Part shown: piece by piece, positions 8,971-16,661 of the stretch | Position numbering within the stretch: position 1 is the first letter of the stretch | Layout: each line of letters opens with the position of its first letter | DNA from: Schlegelella_A sp965246805 | GTDB lineage: Bacteria; Pseudomonadota; Gammaproteobacteria; Burkholderiales; Burkholderiaceae_C | NCBI GenBank assembly: GCA_965246805.1 | Contig: CBDFFO010000009.1 | Location: 62,001-126,000 of the forward strand | DNA: 64,000 nt | Direction: 5' to 3' | The notes under the pieces: model-generated | Told to the model about the DNA's origin: nothing | The model's input: the letters and a program-made list of their open reading frames with translations, nothing else | Database searches by the model: none | Translations under genes and position numbers: made by a program

Positions 8971-9861
8971 TCAGAATAACGATTCGCGCACGTAGATCAC
9001 GTCGTCCCGCTGCACCGGGTCGGTCATCTTGATCTCGGAGACCTGTTCCTGGCCGTTCGAATCCTTGCGATGCAGCCGGATGCCACGCGCAGTGCCGCGA
9101 GCGCTCAGTCCGCCGGCTTCGGCAAGGGCCTGAAGCAGCGTCATTTGACGTTCGAGACGGAGTTGGCCGGGGCGCTGGACCTCGCCATAGATGTAGAACG
9201 TCGGCGCTCGATCGACGAAGATGATGTCGCCGTTCTCAACGGCGATGTCGAGTTCCGCGCGGCCGGCCTGCAGGATGGCCGGCAGGTCGATGTCGAGCTT
9301 GATCGGCTTGCCACCCCGATTGCCGACCAGCGTCACCACGTCGGCTCCGCCCGGCAGCACGCCGCCCGAGGTGGCGATCATCTCGGACACCTTGCTGCCA
9401 ACAACCTCGATCGGAAAGCGGCCGGGGCGCGTGACCTGACCGAGGATCGACACTTGGCTGCTGCGGATCTGCACGGTCTGGATCGACACCTGCGGCTTGA
9501 GCACGAAGCCGCCATCCCGAAGCAGCGTCTCGATCCGCCGTTCGGCGGCCGAGACCGTCAAACCGCCGACGCTGACATTTCCGATCAGCGGAAAATTGAT
9601 CTGCCCCAACTCCGAGACCCGTGCGTCGACGGAGAGATCGGGATTCTGGAAAACGGCAATCTTGACGACGTCGCCCACGCCAAGTGTGGGTTCCGACCGA
9701 GGAGCCACCTGCGCCGTCGCCAATTGCGTTGCCGCGGCCAGCAGCAGCAACGAACGAAGCACGACGGCGAGAAGACGCGAGGCGAATCGGCCCGCGACCT
9801 TGCCACCGCACGGAATGACAGTGCGCGGCTTCAGCCCGCGAAAGATGCGAGCCATCGTCAC
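8971..9861 (-). CDS. epsE: Polysaccharide export outer-membrane protein EpsE (Wza/OPX family)
   Basis: This 296-residue exported protein has an N-terminal hydrophobic stretch (LLAVVLRSLLLLAAA) followed by a poly-export domain opening at LGVGDVVKIAVFQNPDLS and two SLBB-type repeats (near STSGG-like VSEMIATSGGV and YIYGEVQRPGQ). OPX proteins form the periplasmic/outer-membrane conduit for capsule or exopolysaccharide. No clear lipobox cysteine is visible at the signal peptide. The frame opens with a GTG at 9861 overlapping the epsD stop, and an ATG lies two codons later at 9855; either start is possible and both imply coupling to epsD. Confidence 0.9.
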   Translation of the reverse strand: MTMARIFRGLKPRTVIPCGGKVAGRFASRLLAVVLRSLLLLAAATQLATAQVAPRSEPTLGVGDVVKIAVFQNPDLSVDARVSELGQINFPLIGNVSVGGLTVSAAERRIETLLRDGGFVLKPQVSIQTVQIRSSQVSILGQVTRPGRFPIEVVGSKVSEMIATSGGVLPGGADVVTLVGNRGGKPIKLDIDLPAILQAGRAELDIAVENGDIIFVDRAPTFYIYGEVQRPGQLRLERQMTLLQALAEAGGLSARGTARGIRLHRKDSNGQEQVSEIKMTDPVQRDDVIYVRESLF

Positions 9862-10916
9862 TTCAAGCCCTTCAGTCCCTGATCGATCGTCGTTTGGCTC
9901 GGCATAGAAGCCGCTGGAGCGTCGCTATGCGCCACGTCGACCTGCGGCGCGGCCACCGCGGCGGGTGCGAGAGGCGCCACCGTCGGCGCAGCGATCGCTG
10001 CCTCGGGCAACGCCGGTGGCTGGTACGGTGAACGCGCGGCGTCGGCAGCGAAATCACCGACGTATTCGATCTTCGAGGACGAGCGAAGTGCCTGAACGTC
10101 GTCGGCGATGAGTTTTCGCTTGCGCTCGTTGAGGAGGAATTTGGCGATCGCCGGCGAGGCGCGCTGCAAGTCGAGCGGCTGCACGCGCGACGCCGAAAGG
10201 TAGATCACCTGAATACCACCGGGACGCAGGCTGAACATGCTCTGTCCGTCCTTCATCTTCGCAATTTGATCGATGCCCGCGATCGGCAATTGCTCGGCCC
10301 CGCGGATCGCTTCGTTCACGGTGTAGTGGAAGTCGTTCGACTTGATGTAAGCGATGAACTCGGCGAGCGATTTCGAATCTGCGAGAGACTTCTTCAACGG
10401 GTCGAGCTGCGCGGGCGTTGCCTCGACATTGACTTCCTGGAAGTTGTAGATTCGGCGTTCGGCAAACAACGCGCTGTGCGCGTCGTAGTATGCAGCGATC
10501 TCCGCTGTCGTCGGCTTGGAAGCGCCTTCGCCGATGCGCTCGAAATAGGCACGCGAAATGATGTCTCGCCTCGCCGCATCGATTTGCTGGACGACACGAG
10601 GATCGCGGTCGATTTTCTTTTCTTCCGCTTTCTGGACCGAGAGCTCCTGATCGATCAAGCGTTCGAGCACCTGCCGCGAAGCGGAGGCCGACGCCTCGGG
10701 CGGCAACGCACGGGCCTGCTGAGCGAGCACGAAGTTGATCTGGTGAACCGTGATCTCTTCCTTGTTGACCTTGGCAGCCGTTTGCGTTGCCGTCTTTTCG
10801 TGCTTTCCACAGCCAACCATCGCGATGGACGCTAGCACGACGACGCCACTCATCACCAATCGTGGGCTCGACCCGCGGGGCATGGGCCCGGTCTTCCTAG
10901 ACAACTTCAACGGCAT
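9858..10916 (-). CDS. epsD: EpsD family peptidyl-prolyl cis-trans isomerase lipoprotein
   Basis: This 352-residue protein has a lipoprotein signal ending in MVGC with Cys36. A SurA/PrsA-like N-terminal region (VNKEEITVHQINFVLAQQ, VLERLIDQELSVQKA) follows, then a parvulin-like part and a Pro/Ala-rich C-terminal tail (PTVAPLAPAAVAAPQ). EpsD proteins are found with exosortase/EPS loci and probably act as periplasmic chaperones or isomerases. The ATG at 10916 has a GAGGA ribosome binding site seven bases upstream, better than the in-frame GTG at 10940. It is the first gene of the tight epsD-epsE-epsF-epsG-xrtB run. The 190 bases upstream hold the terminator of the preceding PEP-CTERM gene and presumably the operon promoter, which I could not identify. 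Confidence 0.88.
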   Translation of the reverse strand: MPLKLSRKTGPMPRGSSPRLVMSGVVVLASIAMVGCGKHEKTATQTAAKVNKEEITVHQINFVLAQQARALPPEASASASRQVLERLIDQELSVQKAEEKKIDRDPRVVQQIDAARRDIISRAYFERIGEGASKPTTAEIAAYYDAHSALFAERRIYNFQEVNVEATPAQLDPLKKSLADSKSLAEFIAYIKSNDFHYTVNEAIRGAEQLPIAGIDQIAKMKDGQSMFSLRPGGIQVIYLSASRVQPLDLQRASPAIAKFLLNERKRKLIADDVQALRSSSKIEYVGDFAADAARSPYQPPALPEAAIAAPTVAPLAPAAVAAPQVDVAHSDAPAASMPSQTTIDQGLKGLK

Positions 10917-11059
10917 TTCATTCCTCGTACGCTGCACCACGGCTCGTTGGCTGGCGCAGTGTATGGCCGTCCATGCTTCATGTGCCGCAGGCCTCGCATC
11001 GTATGGCTCGGCGGCGTGTCACTCCCGACGGCTGGCCGACCCGCGGGACGCCCGCTTCG

Positions 11060-11085
11060 AAAAAAGAAAGCCGGCTTGCGCCGGC
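11060..11085 (-). terminator. Intrinsic terminator of the PEP-CTERM gene
   Basis: Read on the minus strand, a GCCGGC stem with a four-base GCAA loop is followed directly by a T-rich run (TTTCTTTTTT). This is a textbook rho-independent terminator 22 bases after the stop codon of the PEP-CTERM gene. It separates that gene from epsD and implies that epsD has its own promoter. Confidence 0.85.
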
Positions 11086-11106
11086 CTGTTCTACGCAACC
11101 AAAGCG

Positions 11107-11724
11107 TCAGAGCGTGAATTTCTTTCGGCGACGGGCGATGAAGCCGATGGCGCCGAGGCCCGCCAGCATCAATGCATAGGTTTCCGGCTCCGGGACCGGC
11201 GCGAGGTTCAAGCCAACGACCATGTCGTCGTAGTCGGCGTCGACGCGCAGACCGTCGTTGAAACCCAGCACGTAGGTGTAGAGGCCACCTGCCGTGTAGG
11301 GCGTGAACACGCCGCCGATCGTGCTTCCGAGGATGGCGAACGATGCGAAGTTCAGGTTCGGCACCCCGTTCCTGACGAACTGGGAGGTCGTGCTGTCGAT
11401 GAAGCTGAAATCGAGCATGCCGGGCGCGACCGTCCGCGAAATCCTGGTGTTCAACGCGTCGGTGTTGTACAACGTGCCGAATGCACCCGCGTCGAATGTG
11501 AACGAGTCAGAATCGAGCGCCTCGAAGCCGAGGAAGGTCGCGCTGAGCACCCCGCCGGTCGATGCGAACAGTGTCGGATCATCCAGGCCGGCCACTTGCG
11601 GCGCGGTCGAACCGCTGGGGTTGTAGCCGGTGATCGCGATCGGCGTGCCGCCGGTGAATGTCAGCTCGGCGTTAGCGGCCAAGGCCACGACGCCAAGAGC
11701 TAGCGCTGTGAGAACACGTTTCAT
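11107..11724 (-). CDS. PEP-CTERM sorting-domain protein (exosortase substrate)
   Basis: This 205-residue secreted protein has a cleavable signal peptide (MKRVLTALALGVVALAANA). A beta-rich body follows that is rich in Gly, Thr, Ser, Phe and Asp, with no enzyme motif. The C-terminus is a canonical PEP-CTERM signal: PVPEPET at about 177, a hydrophobic helix and the basic tail ARRRKK. XrtB, encoded in the same locus, is the obvious processing enzyme. The body resembles other PEP-CTERM surface proteins of unknown function. A GAGG-type site lies ten bases before the ATG. The gene has its own terminator and an upstream region with two palindromes, so it is probably a single-gene unit under separate control. 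Confidence 0.92.
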   Translation of the reverse strand: MKRVLTALALGVVALAANAELTFTGGTPIAITGYNPSGSTAPQVAGLDDPTLFASTGGVLSATFLGFEALDSDSFTFDAGAFGTLYNTDALNTRISRTVAPGMLDFSFIDSTTSQFVRNGVPNLNFASFAILGSTIGGVFTPYTAGGLYTYVLGFNDGLRVDADYDDMVVGLNLAPVPEPETYALMLAGLGAIGFIARRRKKFTL

Positions 11725-11798
11725 GATGATTTTTCCTCTTTTATGGATGAGCGGATTACGCTTCGGGGCGGAGAGTACTCACGGAGGAGGTTGGTAGT

Positions 11799-11818
11799 AA
11801 CCCCCTGATCAAGGGGTT
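11799..11818. promoter_or_regulatory. Palindrome AACCCC-TGATCA-GGGGTT type, candidate operator
   Basis: The sequence AACCCCCTGATCAAGGGGTT is a near-perfect inverted repeat centred about 85 bases before the PEP-CTERM start codon. It has no T-tract, so it is not a terminator. Its position fits an operator for a transcription factor, possibly the NarL-type regulator encoded nearby; that link is inference. Confidence 0.4.
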
Positions 11819-11870
11819 CTACGGATTTAGTTTTCCGCAACGCGGGGGAACCAGGAAAACAGCCGCCAGA

Positions 11871-11886
11871 CGTGACAATCGTCACG
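11871..11886. promoter_or_regulatory. CRP/FNR-like palindrome GTGA-N6-TCAC
   Basis: CGTGACAATCGTCACG is a perfect 6-bp inverted repeat with a 4-base spacer and contains GTGA-N6-TCAC, the core of CRP/FNR-family sites. It lies about 150 bases upstream of the PEP-CTERM gene and 48 bases after the end of the glycosyl-phosphate transferase gene. The distance is long for class I or II activation, so function is uncertain. Confidence 0.4.
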
Positions 11887-11934
11887 CCATCAGCCCTTCG
11901 GAGTCACGATCGGCCCGAATTGGTCCCACCGCCT

Positions 11935-13323
11935 TCAATAGGCGTGTCGGTCGAACAACAGCACGCGCACCGTCCCGGCAATGATCCGAAGGTCCAGCCC
12001 CAGCGACCAATTTCGCAGGTATTCCAAGTCGTATTCGACCCGAGCCCGCATCTTGTCGAGGGTGTCGGTCTCTCCACGCAGGCCATTGACTTGTGCCCAC
12101 CCGGTGATGCCCGGTTTGACCTTGTGGCGCACCATGTACGCCTTGATGATCTGCCGGTACGCATCGTTATGCGTGACGGCGTGAGGGCGGGGCCCGACGA
12201 TGCTCATCGTCCCCATCAGCACGTTGAAGAACTGCGGCAGTTCATCGAGCGACGTCGACCGGAGGAAGGCACCGAAACGCGTGGTTCGGGCGTCATGACG
12301 GGTCGCTTGCTGAACGACGGCTCCGTCGTCCATGGTCGTCATCGAACGAAACTTGTAAACCACGATTTCGTCGCCGTCCAGCCCGTTGCGACGTTGCTTG
12401 AAGATGACAGGCCCGGGCGAACTCAGCTTCACGCCGATCGCGATCGCCAGCAGCACCGGCGAAATCAGCACCGTGATGATCGCGGCGAGAACCACGTCGC
12501 TCACTCGCTTGACGAGCAGGTTGGTGCCGGTGAAAGGCGTCTCGCAGATCCCGACGACGGGAACGCCGTTCATGTCCTGCAGGCGCCCCTGGATGATGCT
12601 GATGCCGAAGACGTCGGGGACGAAGAATAGCGAAGCCGTCGTCCCTTGAAGGTCGTCAAGAAGTTCGACGATGCGCGGTTGCGACCCGAGAGGAAGCGTG
12701 ATGTAGACCTCGCGGATACTGTGTGACTCCACGTATCGACCGACCTGGTGCAGATTACCAAGCACCCGTTGCCGTGCGTCGAGATCGAGACGCCCGTCCG
12801 ATCGGTCGTCGAAGTAACCAAGGAGTTCGCTCGCTTCCGAAGCGATGTCGAGCGCCCGTGCGACCTTGACGCCGAGCGCACCGGCGCCCACGATCACCAC
12901 GGTCCGCTTGGCGCGCGCGAGCCGGGCGTGTCGGATCAGGATCAAGCGCCCCACGGCGGTCACCAGCCACAGCAGCAGCGGCGTGCCCAACGCCCACACC
13001 ATCAGCACGTCGTGCTCAAAAAGCCGGAGGCTCTGCGTGGCGTAGGCGCACAGGGCCAGGATCGAGAGCAGCATCGCCCACGAGTACGCGATGTCGACCG
13101 CCGCACCCAGCAAGTTGTCACGGAATCGATTGCTGCTGGGAAAGGTGAGCGCGATGACGAGCAGACAGAGGGTCATCGTCGGACGGTCGATCGCTTCGTC
13201 GAGAGCCAACGTGGCTCCGACGAGCGTGAGGACACTGATGCCGGGTTCGAGAAGCGCGGCGACCAGCGAGGCGAGCGACTGCGGAGCGCTGAAAAAAGTT
13301 CGCTTGTTGGGGTCGTCGAACAT
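11935..13323 (-). CDS. Undecaprenyl-phosphate glucose phosphotransferase (priming glycosyltransferase, EpsB/WcaJ type)
   Basis: This 462-residue membrane protein has four to five N-terminal hydrophobic segments and a Rossmann-like region with VVIVGAGALGVKVARAL. The C-terminal bacterial sugar-transferase domain contains LVKRVSDVVLAAIITVL, VIFKQRRNGLDG, FRSMTT, STSLDELPQFFNVL, MSIVGPRPH and KPGITGWAQVNGLRG. Such enzymes transfer a hexose-1-phosphate from a UDP-sugar to undecaprenyl phosphate at the inner membrane, the first step of exopolysaccharide repeat-unit synthesis. In exosortase-B loci the matching gene is called epsB. It lies upstream of the PEP-CTERM and eps genes and downstream of a two-component system, all on the same strand. 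The exact sugar is inferred from family naming only. Confidence 0.9.
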   Translation of the reverse strand: MFDDPNKRTFFSAPQSLASLVAALLEPGISVLTLVGATLALDEAIDRPTMTLCLLVIALTFPSSNRFRDNLLGAAVDIAYSWAMLLSILALCAYATQSLRLFEHDVLMVWALGTPLLLWLVTAVGRLILIRHARLARAKRTVVIVGAGALGVKVARALDIASEASELLGYFDDRSDGRLDLDARQRVLGNLHQVGRYVESHSIREVYITLPLGSQPRIVELLDDLQGTTASLFFVPDVFGISIIQGRLQDMNGVPVVGICETPFTGTNLLVKRVSDVVLAAIITVLISPVLLAIAIGVKLSSPGPVIFKQRRNGLDGDEIVVYKFRSMTTMDDGAVVQQATRHDARTTRFGAFLRSTSLDELPQFFNVLMGTMSIVGPRPHAVTHNDAYRQIIKAYMVRHKVKPGITGWAQVNGLRGETDTLDKMRARVEYDLEYLRNWSLGLDLRIIAGTVRVLLFDRHAY

Positions 13324-13392
13324 CAGGCGAAGTCAGGGAATCGGGGGATGGCCTCCGAGGCGGCCGATACGCCGCGCCAGGCGAGAGGCGGC

Positions 13393-14073
13393 TCAGAGCG
13401 CTTGCGGCTGCGCTCGCCTGCCGCGGCCGAACAAGCCCAAACGCTGCGCCTCGAGCGCGGCTTCGGCGCGCGAACTCACGTTCAACTTGCGATAGATCTG
13501 CTTCACGTAATCGGCAATCGTATGCCGGGAAAGGTGGAGCTGCGCAGCAATCTCCGGCAACGTAAAACCTTTCGCCACGCGCAATAGCACTTCGTTCTCC
13601 CGATCGGTCAGAACGACCGCAGGTGCATGGACCGGCCGCTCGCGTTGCGACGCCCGCGAGGCGAAGTGCGACATCACCCGGCGCGCGATGGCCGGCGACA
13701 GCGGCGGTTCGCCCTCGCTCATCCGACGGAACTGTTCGACGAGCACGGGTGCTGGCTGGTCTTTCAGCAGGTATCCGAACGCGCCAGCCTGCAGTGCGGG
13801 AAACAGGTGGTCGTCGTCGTCGTGGATCGTGACGACAACCGACTGGGCGAGGGGCTGTAATTCTCGCAGTCCGGCCACGACATCCACGCCCGAGCCGTCC
13901 GGCAGGCCGAGGTCAATCAACGCGAAGTCGAACTGCTCGTCGCGGATCAACGACATCGCCTCGTGGACTCGTGATGCCTCGACAAAGGTCACGTCGGGGA
14001 ACACCTGAGCGATCTGCACCTTGAGCCACGCGCCGGCCTCGGCGATGTCTTCGAGCAAAAGTATTTTGGGCAT
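13393..14073 (-). CDS. NarL/FixJ-family response regulator
   Basis: This 226-residue protein has a receiver domain (acidic pair ED near residues 8-9, phospho-acceptor Asp54 in ALIDLGLPDGSG, LLKD lysine in the fifth strand) and a C-terminal LuxR-type helix-turn-helix (LTDRENEVLLRVAKG, EIAAQLHLSRHTIADYVKQIYRKL). The ATG at 14073 is preceded by GGAGG with six bases of spacing and begins MPKILLLED, so the longer open frame upstream is rejected. The kinase gene ends 237 bases upstream on the same strand, a wide gap for a pair and long enough for a separate promoter, though I see no convincing one. Its position next to the EPS genes suggests control of them, which is inference. Confidence 0.88.
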   Translation of the reverse strand: MPKILLLEDIAEAGAWLKVQIAQVFPDVTFVEASRVHEAMSLIRDEQFDFALIDLGLPDGSGVDVVAGLRELQPLAQSVVVTIHDDDDHLFPALQAGAFGYLLKDQPAPVLVEQFRRMSEGEPPLSPAIARRVMSHFASRASQRERPVHAPAVVLTDRENEVLLRVAKGFTLPEIAAQLHLSRHTIADYVKQIYRKLNVSSRAEAALEAQRLGLFGRGRRAQPQAL

Positions 14074-14310
14074 TGCTAACCTCCGAGGGTTCCTTCCACC
14101 CACGCGGAAAAAGGGCGGGCCGTGAATTGCAGAGAGCAAACGAAAGCGCCGCGTGGTCTTGCTCCGGAAGCACGTCGTTACGTTGCGGAGTTGACCTGGC
14201 AACGGTTAAGGCTCCGTGAAACACCTAGGGTTTGAAATTGTCAGAACCATGGTAGGCAATAAACGTACGCATTCTGCATCCGGGCGTCTCCGGGAACGAA
14301 AAGTTACGTT

Positions 14311-16170
14311 TTAGATGGGAACCGAGAGCCAAATGCCGACCCCGGCGCCACGGCTCGATTCGACCAGGCACTGGCCATTGAGCCGCTTCGCGCGACGTTT
14401 CATCCCTGCCATGCCATGACCGCGGTTCATGTCGTGCTCGAGCCCGCGTCCGTCATCCACGACGCTGATCTGCAGCCGATCCTCGACGACGGTGCAAGAG
14501 ATGTGGCAATTCTTCGCTCCGCTGTGTTTGATGACGTTGCTAACGGACTCTCTCAGAATGCGCGTCAATTGCATGAACGACCGTGCCGACAGGATGGGGC
14601 TGTCGACCGTCTCCACCGGGTCCCAGCGGGTCGCGATGCCGGCCAATTCGAGCCGTGCCACGATTTCGGCGCGCCAGTCGGCGATCGCGTCGTCGAGACG
14701 CACGGCCTTGCCGGCAAGGCCCCGCACGGACAATCTCATTTCTTCTAGGGCTTCTCTCGCGAGATGCGGGAGGCGCTCGGTGTCTACCGTGTGCACGATG
14801 GTCAGAAGCTTGGCGCCGAGGTCATCGTGCAGATCCGATGCGATGCGACGCCGCTCCAACTCGGTGAATTGACCGACACGACGCGCCGTCAACGACTCGA
14901 CCCGGTTTTCCAGTGTCAGTTTGATGCGGTTCAGTTCTTCGCGGACCCTGTTCCGGTCCTCGGCAATCGCGCGAAAAGCGCTCGCGAACAGAAAGAAAAG
15001 CGCGGCGCCGAGGGCGGCGAGCAAGACGGGGGCGAAGACGTTCGCCGCAGACACGACGGGCATGGGGACGAGTTGCCATTGCACCGACAGCTCGAAGCAC
15101 AAGATGATCGTGCCCACAAGTAGCAGGGTGGCCACGCCACCGAAGTGCCATGCTCGCCGTCGACCGGCTACGCCGAGGTAGATGCCCATGGCCACCACGA
15201 GCTCGCCGGCGAACAGCGAGAACCATAACCGCGAAAGCACGAACAGCCGATCGGGGCCGGCCAGGATGAGCGACAGCGGAACCAACACCCATTGAACGGC
15301 CACCAGCGATTCGATGGTTCTCGACCGCACACCCGCGAAGCTCAGGAAGAACTGGACCGCGAGCGCGAGCAACACCGCCCATGACGATCCGAACATGAAT
15401 TCGGTGACGTCGTTGGTCCACGGCAACTCATGCGCGGACATCGACATGGAAACCGCGACCCAGGCCAGGCACAACAAGCCGAGGTAGATGAAATAGACCT
15501 CGTGGCGATTGAGCCAGCCGACCGCCAGCAGCACGAAGCCGATGCCGATGAGACCGAATCCAGTGGCCCTGGGCCACGCGACGCGCCAAAACGATTGTCT
15601 AGCGTGGGCACGAACGAGCGCACGTCGTGGACCGACTTCCATCGCAGACAAACCGCCCGCGCTCTGCACCGATCCGACCCGCTCCAGGGCGTAACCGATC
15701 ACGCGCACATCCAGGAGGTTCACGCCGGCGACCAGCATTGCGGGAGGCAAGGTGATGAATTGCGGTTCGCTGCAATTGCGTGCCACGGGTTCGGCCATGC
15801 GACCACCGCTGTAGACGAGATGTCGGTTGAGATGGACTTGGAGGTTGTTGCAGGCGCGCTCCACATAGACAGCCAGAAGGTCGCCGGCAACGGTGGTCGA
15901 ATCCAAGCGAAAAGTGCTCCTGTACCAGACGTCTCCGCTGTAGCCGGGCCGAGTCATGCTCCAGGGGTCGGGCAAAGCCACGGTCCGAGGCACGTCACCG
16001 CGCAGGTTGCCGTCGTGATCGGTCGCGACGACCACCGCGTGATCGATCACGATCGACGCGACGGCTGTGGGGAGGTTCTGCGACGACGCCGCGGCAACCA
16101 TCCATGAACCCAGGATGGCCGACCGGGCGAACGCGCGGAGGGCAGGGCGCGCGAGCGAAGAAACGGACAT
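14311..16170 (-). CDS. 7TMR-DISM-like sensor histidine kinase, NarX/UhpB type
   Basis: This 619-residue protein has a signal peptide and then a periplasmic beta-rich sensor (about 60-180) with WYRSTFRL and LYVERACNNLQVHLN-type segments resembling jelly-roll DISM or carbohydrate-binding folds. About seven membrane segments follow (200-400), then a short coiled coil, a HisKA_3 box with His448 in RRIASDLHDDLGAKL, and a HATPase domain ending in DDGRGLEHDMNRGHGMAGM. It should autophosphorylate and pass phosphate to the NarL-type regulator encoded downstream. A carbohydrate-binding-like sensor beside EPS genes hints that it senses a glycan or envelope signal, which is speculation. No good ribosome binding site is seen before the ATG. 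Confidence 0.85.
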   Translation of the reverse strand: MSVSSLARPALRAFARSAILGSWMVAAASSQNLPTAVASIVIDHAVVVATDHDGNLRGDVPRTVALPDPWSMTRPGYSGDVWYRSTFRLDSTTVAGDLLAVYVERACNNLQVHLNRHLVYSGGRMAEPVARNCSEPQFITLPPAMLVAGVNLLDVRVIGYALERVGSVQSAGGLSAMEVGPRRALVRAHARQSFWRVAWPRATGFGLIGIGFVLLAVGWLNRHEVYFIYLGLLCLAWVAVSMSMSAHELPWTNDVTEFMFGSSWAVLLALAVQFFLSFAGVRSRTIESLVAVQWVLVPLSLILAGPDRLFVLSRLWFSLFAGELVVAMGIYLGVAGRRRAWHFGGVATLLLVGTIILCFELSVQWQLVPMPVVSAANVFAPVLLAALGAALFFLFASAFRAIAEDRNRVREELNRIKLTLENRVESLTARRVGQFTELERRRIASDLHDDLGAKLLTIVHTVDTERLPHLAREALEEMRLSVRGLAGKAVRLDDAIADWRAEIVARLELAGIATRWDPVETVDSPILSARSFMQLTRILRESVSNVIKHSGAKNCHISCTVVEDRLQISVVDDGRGLEHDMNRGHGMAGMKRRAKRLNGQCLVESSRGAGVGIWLSVPI

Positions 16171-16272
16171 CGCTCGATTTTGGACCGCGCGCCGTCATCC
16201 ACCGCACAGGGCGCGTTGCGACGGGCAGCAGACGATCGCCGCGCCGCCTTCTGCCCGGTAAAAGTCGATTCG

Positions 16273-16380
16273 ATGACCGTACCGTTGCGCTGCGGCGGCC
16301 CCGACGGTTGCGCGGGTTTCTACGTGTACCGACGACCGGACGGGTGCGTGTCCTACGGTTCGACGTGCGGAGAGCTTTAG
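16273..16380 (+). CDS. Possible cysteine-rich micro-ORF, 35 residues
   Basis: In the 240-base gap between the sensor kinase and the next small gene there is an ATG-started ORF beginning MTVPLRCGGPDGC, with four cysteines (CGGPDGC, PDGC, STC) and a repeated PDGC element. Third-position GC is high, as in real genes here. There is no clear ribosome binding site and the frame is open further upstream, so it could be chance. I know no matching family. Confidence 0.25.
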   Translation: MTVPLRCGGPDGCAGFYVYRRPDGCVSYGSTCGEL

Positions 16381-16410
16381 GCTTCCTTGCGCACACTTCG
16401 GGGAATGTCG

Positions 16411-16575
16411 ATGGGATTCGAGCATTGGGAAAGCCGCTATCTCGCGCTCAAGGAGGCGCTGGTGCAGGCGTATGAATCGCCGACTTGGGACACCGATCGG
16501 ATTGACGCGATTGCGACGGAACTGAGCCAGCTTGAGCGGTTGCTGTCGACCGAGGCTGCGCAACACCGGTCATGA
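16411..16575 (+). CDS. Small hypothetical protein, 54 residues
   Basis: This short protein begins MGFEHWESRYLALKEALVQ, is amphipathic and charged, and looks like two alpha helices (residues 4-22 and 30-50). It has no signal peptide and no recognised motif. A GGGGA site lies six bases before the chosen ATG at 16411; an ATG two codons earlier (16405) is possible. Codon choice is GC-rich at third positions, supporting coding. It lies 86 bases upstream of the S9 peptidase gene on the same strand but there is no evidence of co-function. Confidence 0.5.
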   Translation: MGFEHWESRYLALKEALVQAYESPTWDTDRIDAIATELSQLERLLSTEAAQHRS

Positions 16576-16661
16576 ATCGCACGCAGCCGTCCGCTTGAAA
16601 CGTCGCTCCGGGTGCGGGTTGCCATTAGCATGCCGGCATACACGCAGATTTCGGGCAACGC

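Noticed and set aside
11799..11818. AACCCC/GGGGTT palindrome as a terminator of the upstream transferase gene
   Set aside because: No T-run on either strand; it is better viewed as a candidate operator.
11725..11870. Sigma-54 promoter before the PEP-CTERM gene, as reported for some PEP-CTERM regulons
   Set aside because: The nearest match on the minus strand has GG and GC twelve bases apart instead of ten, so the -24/-12 spacing is wrong.
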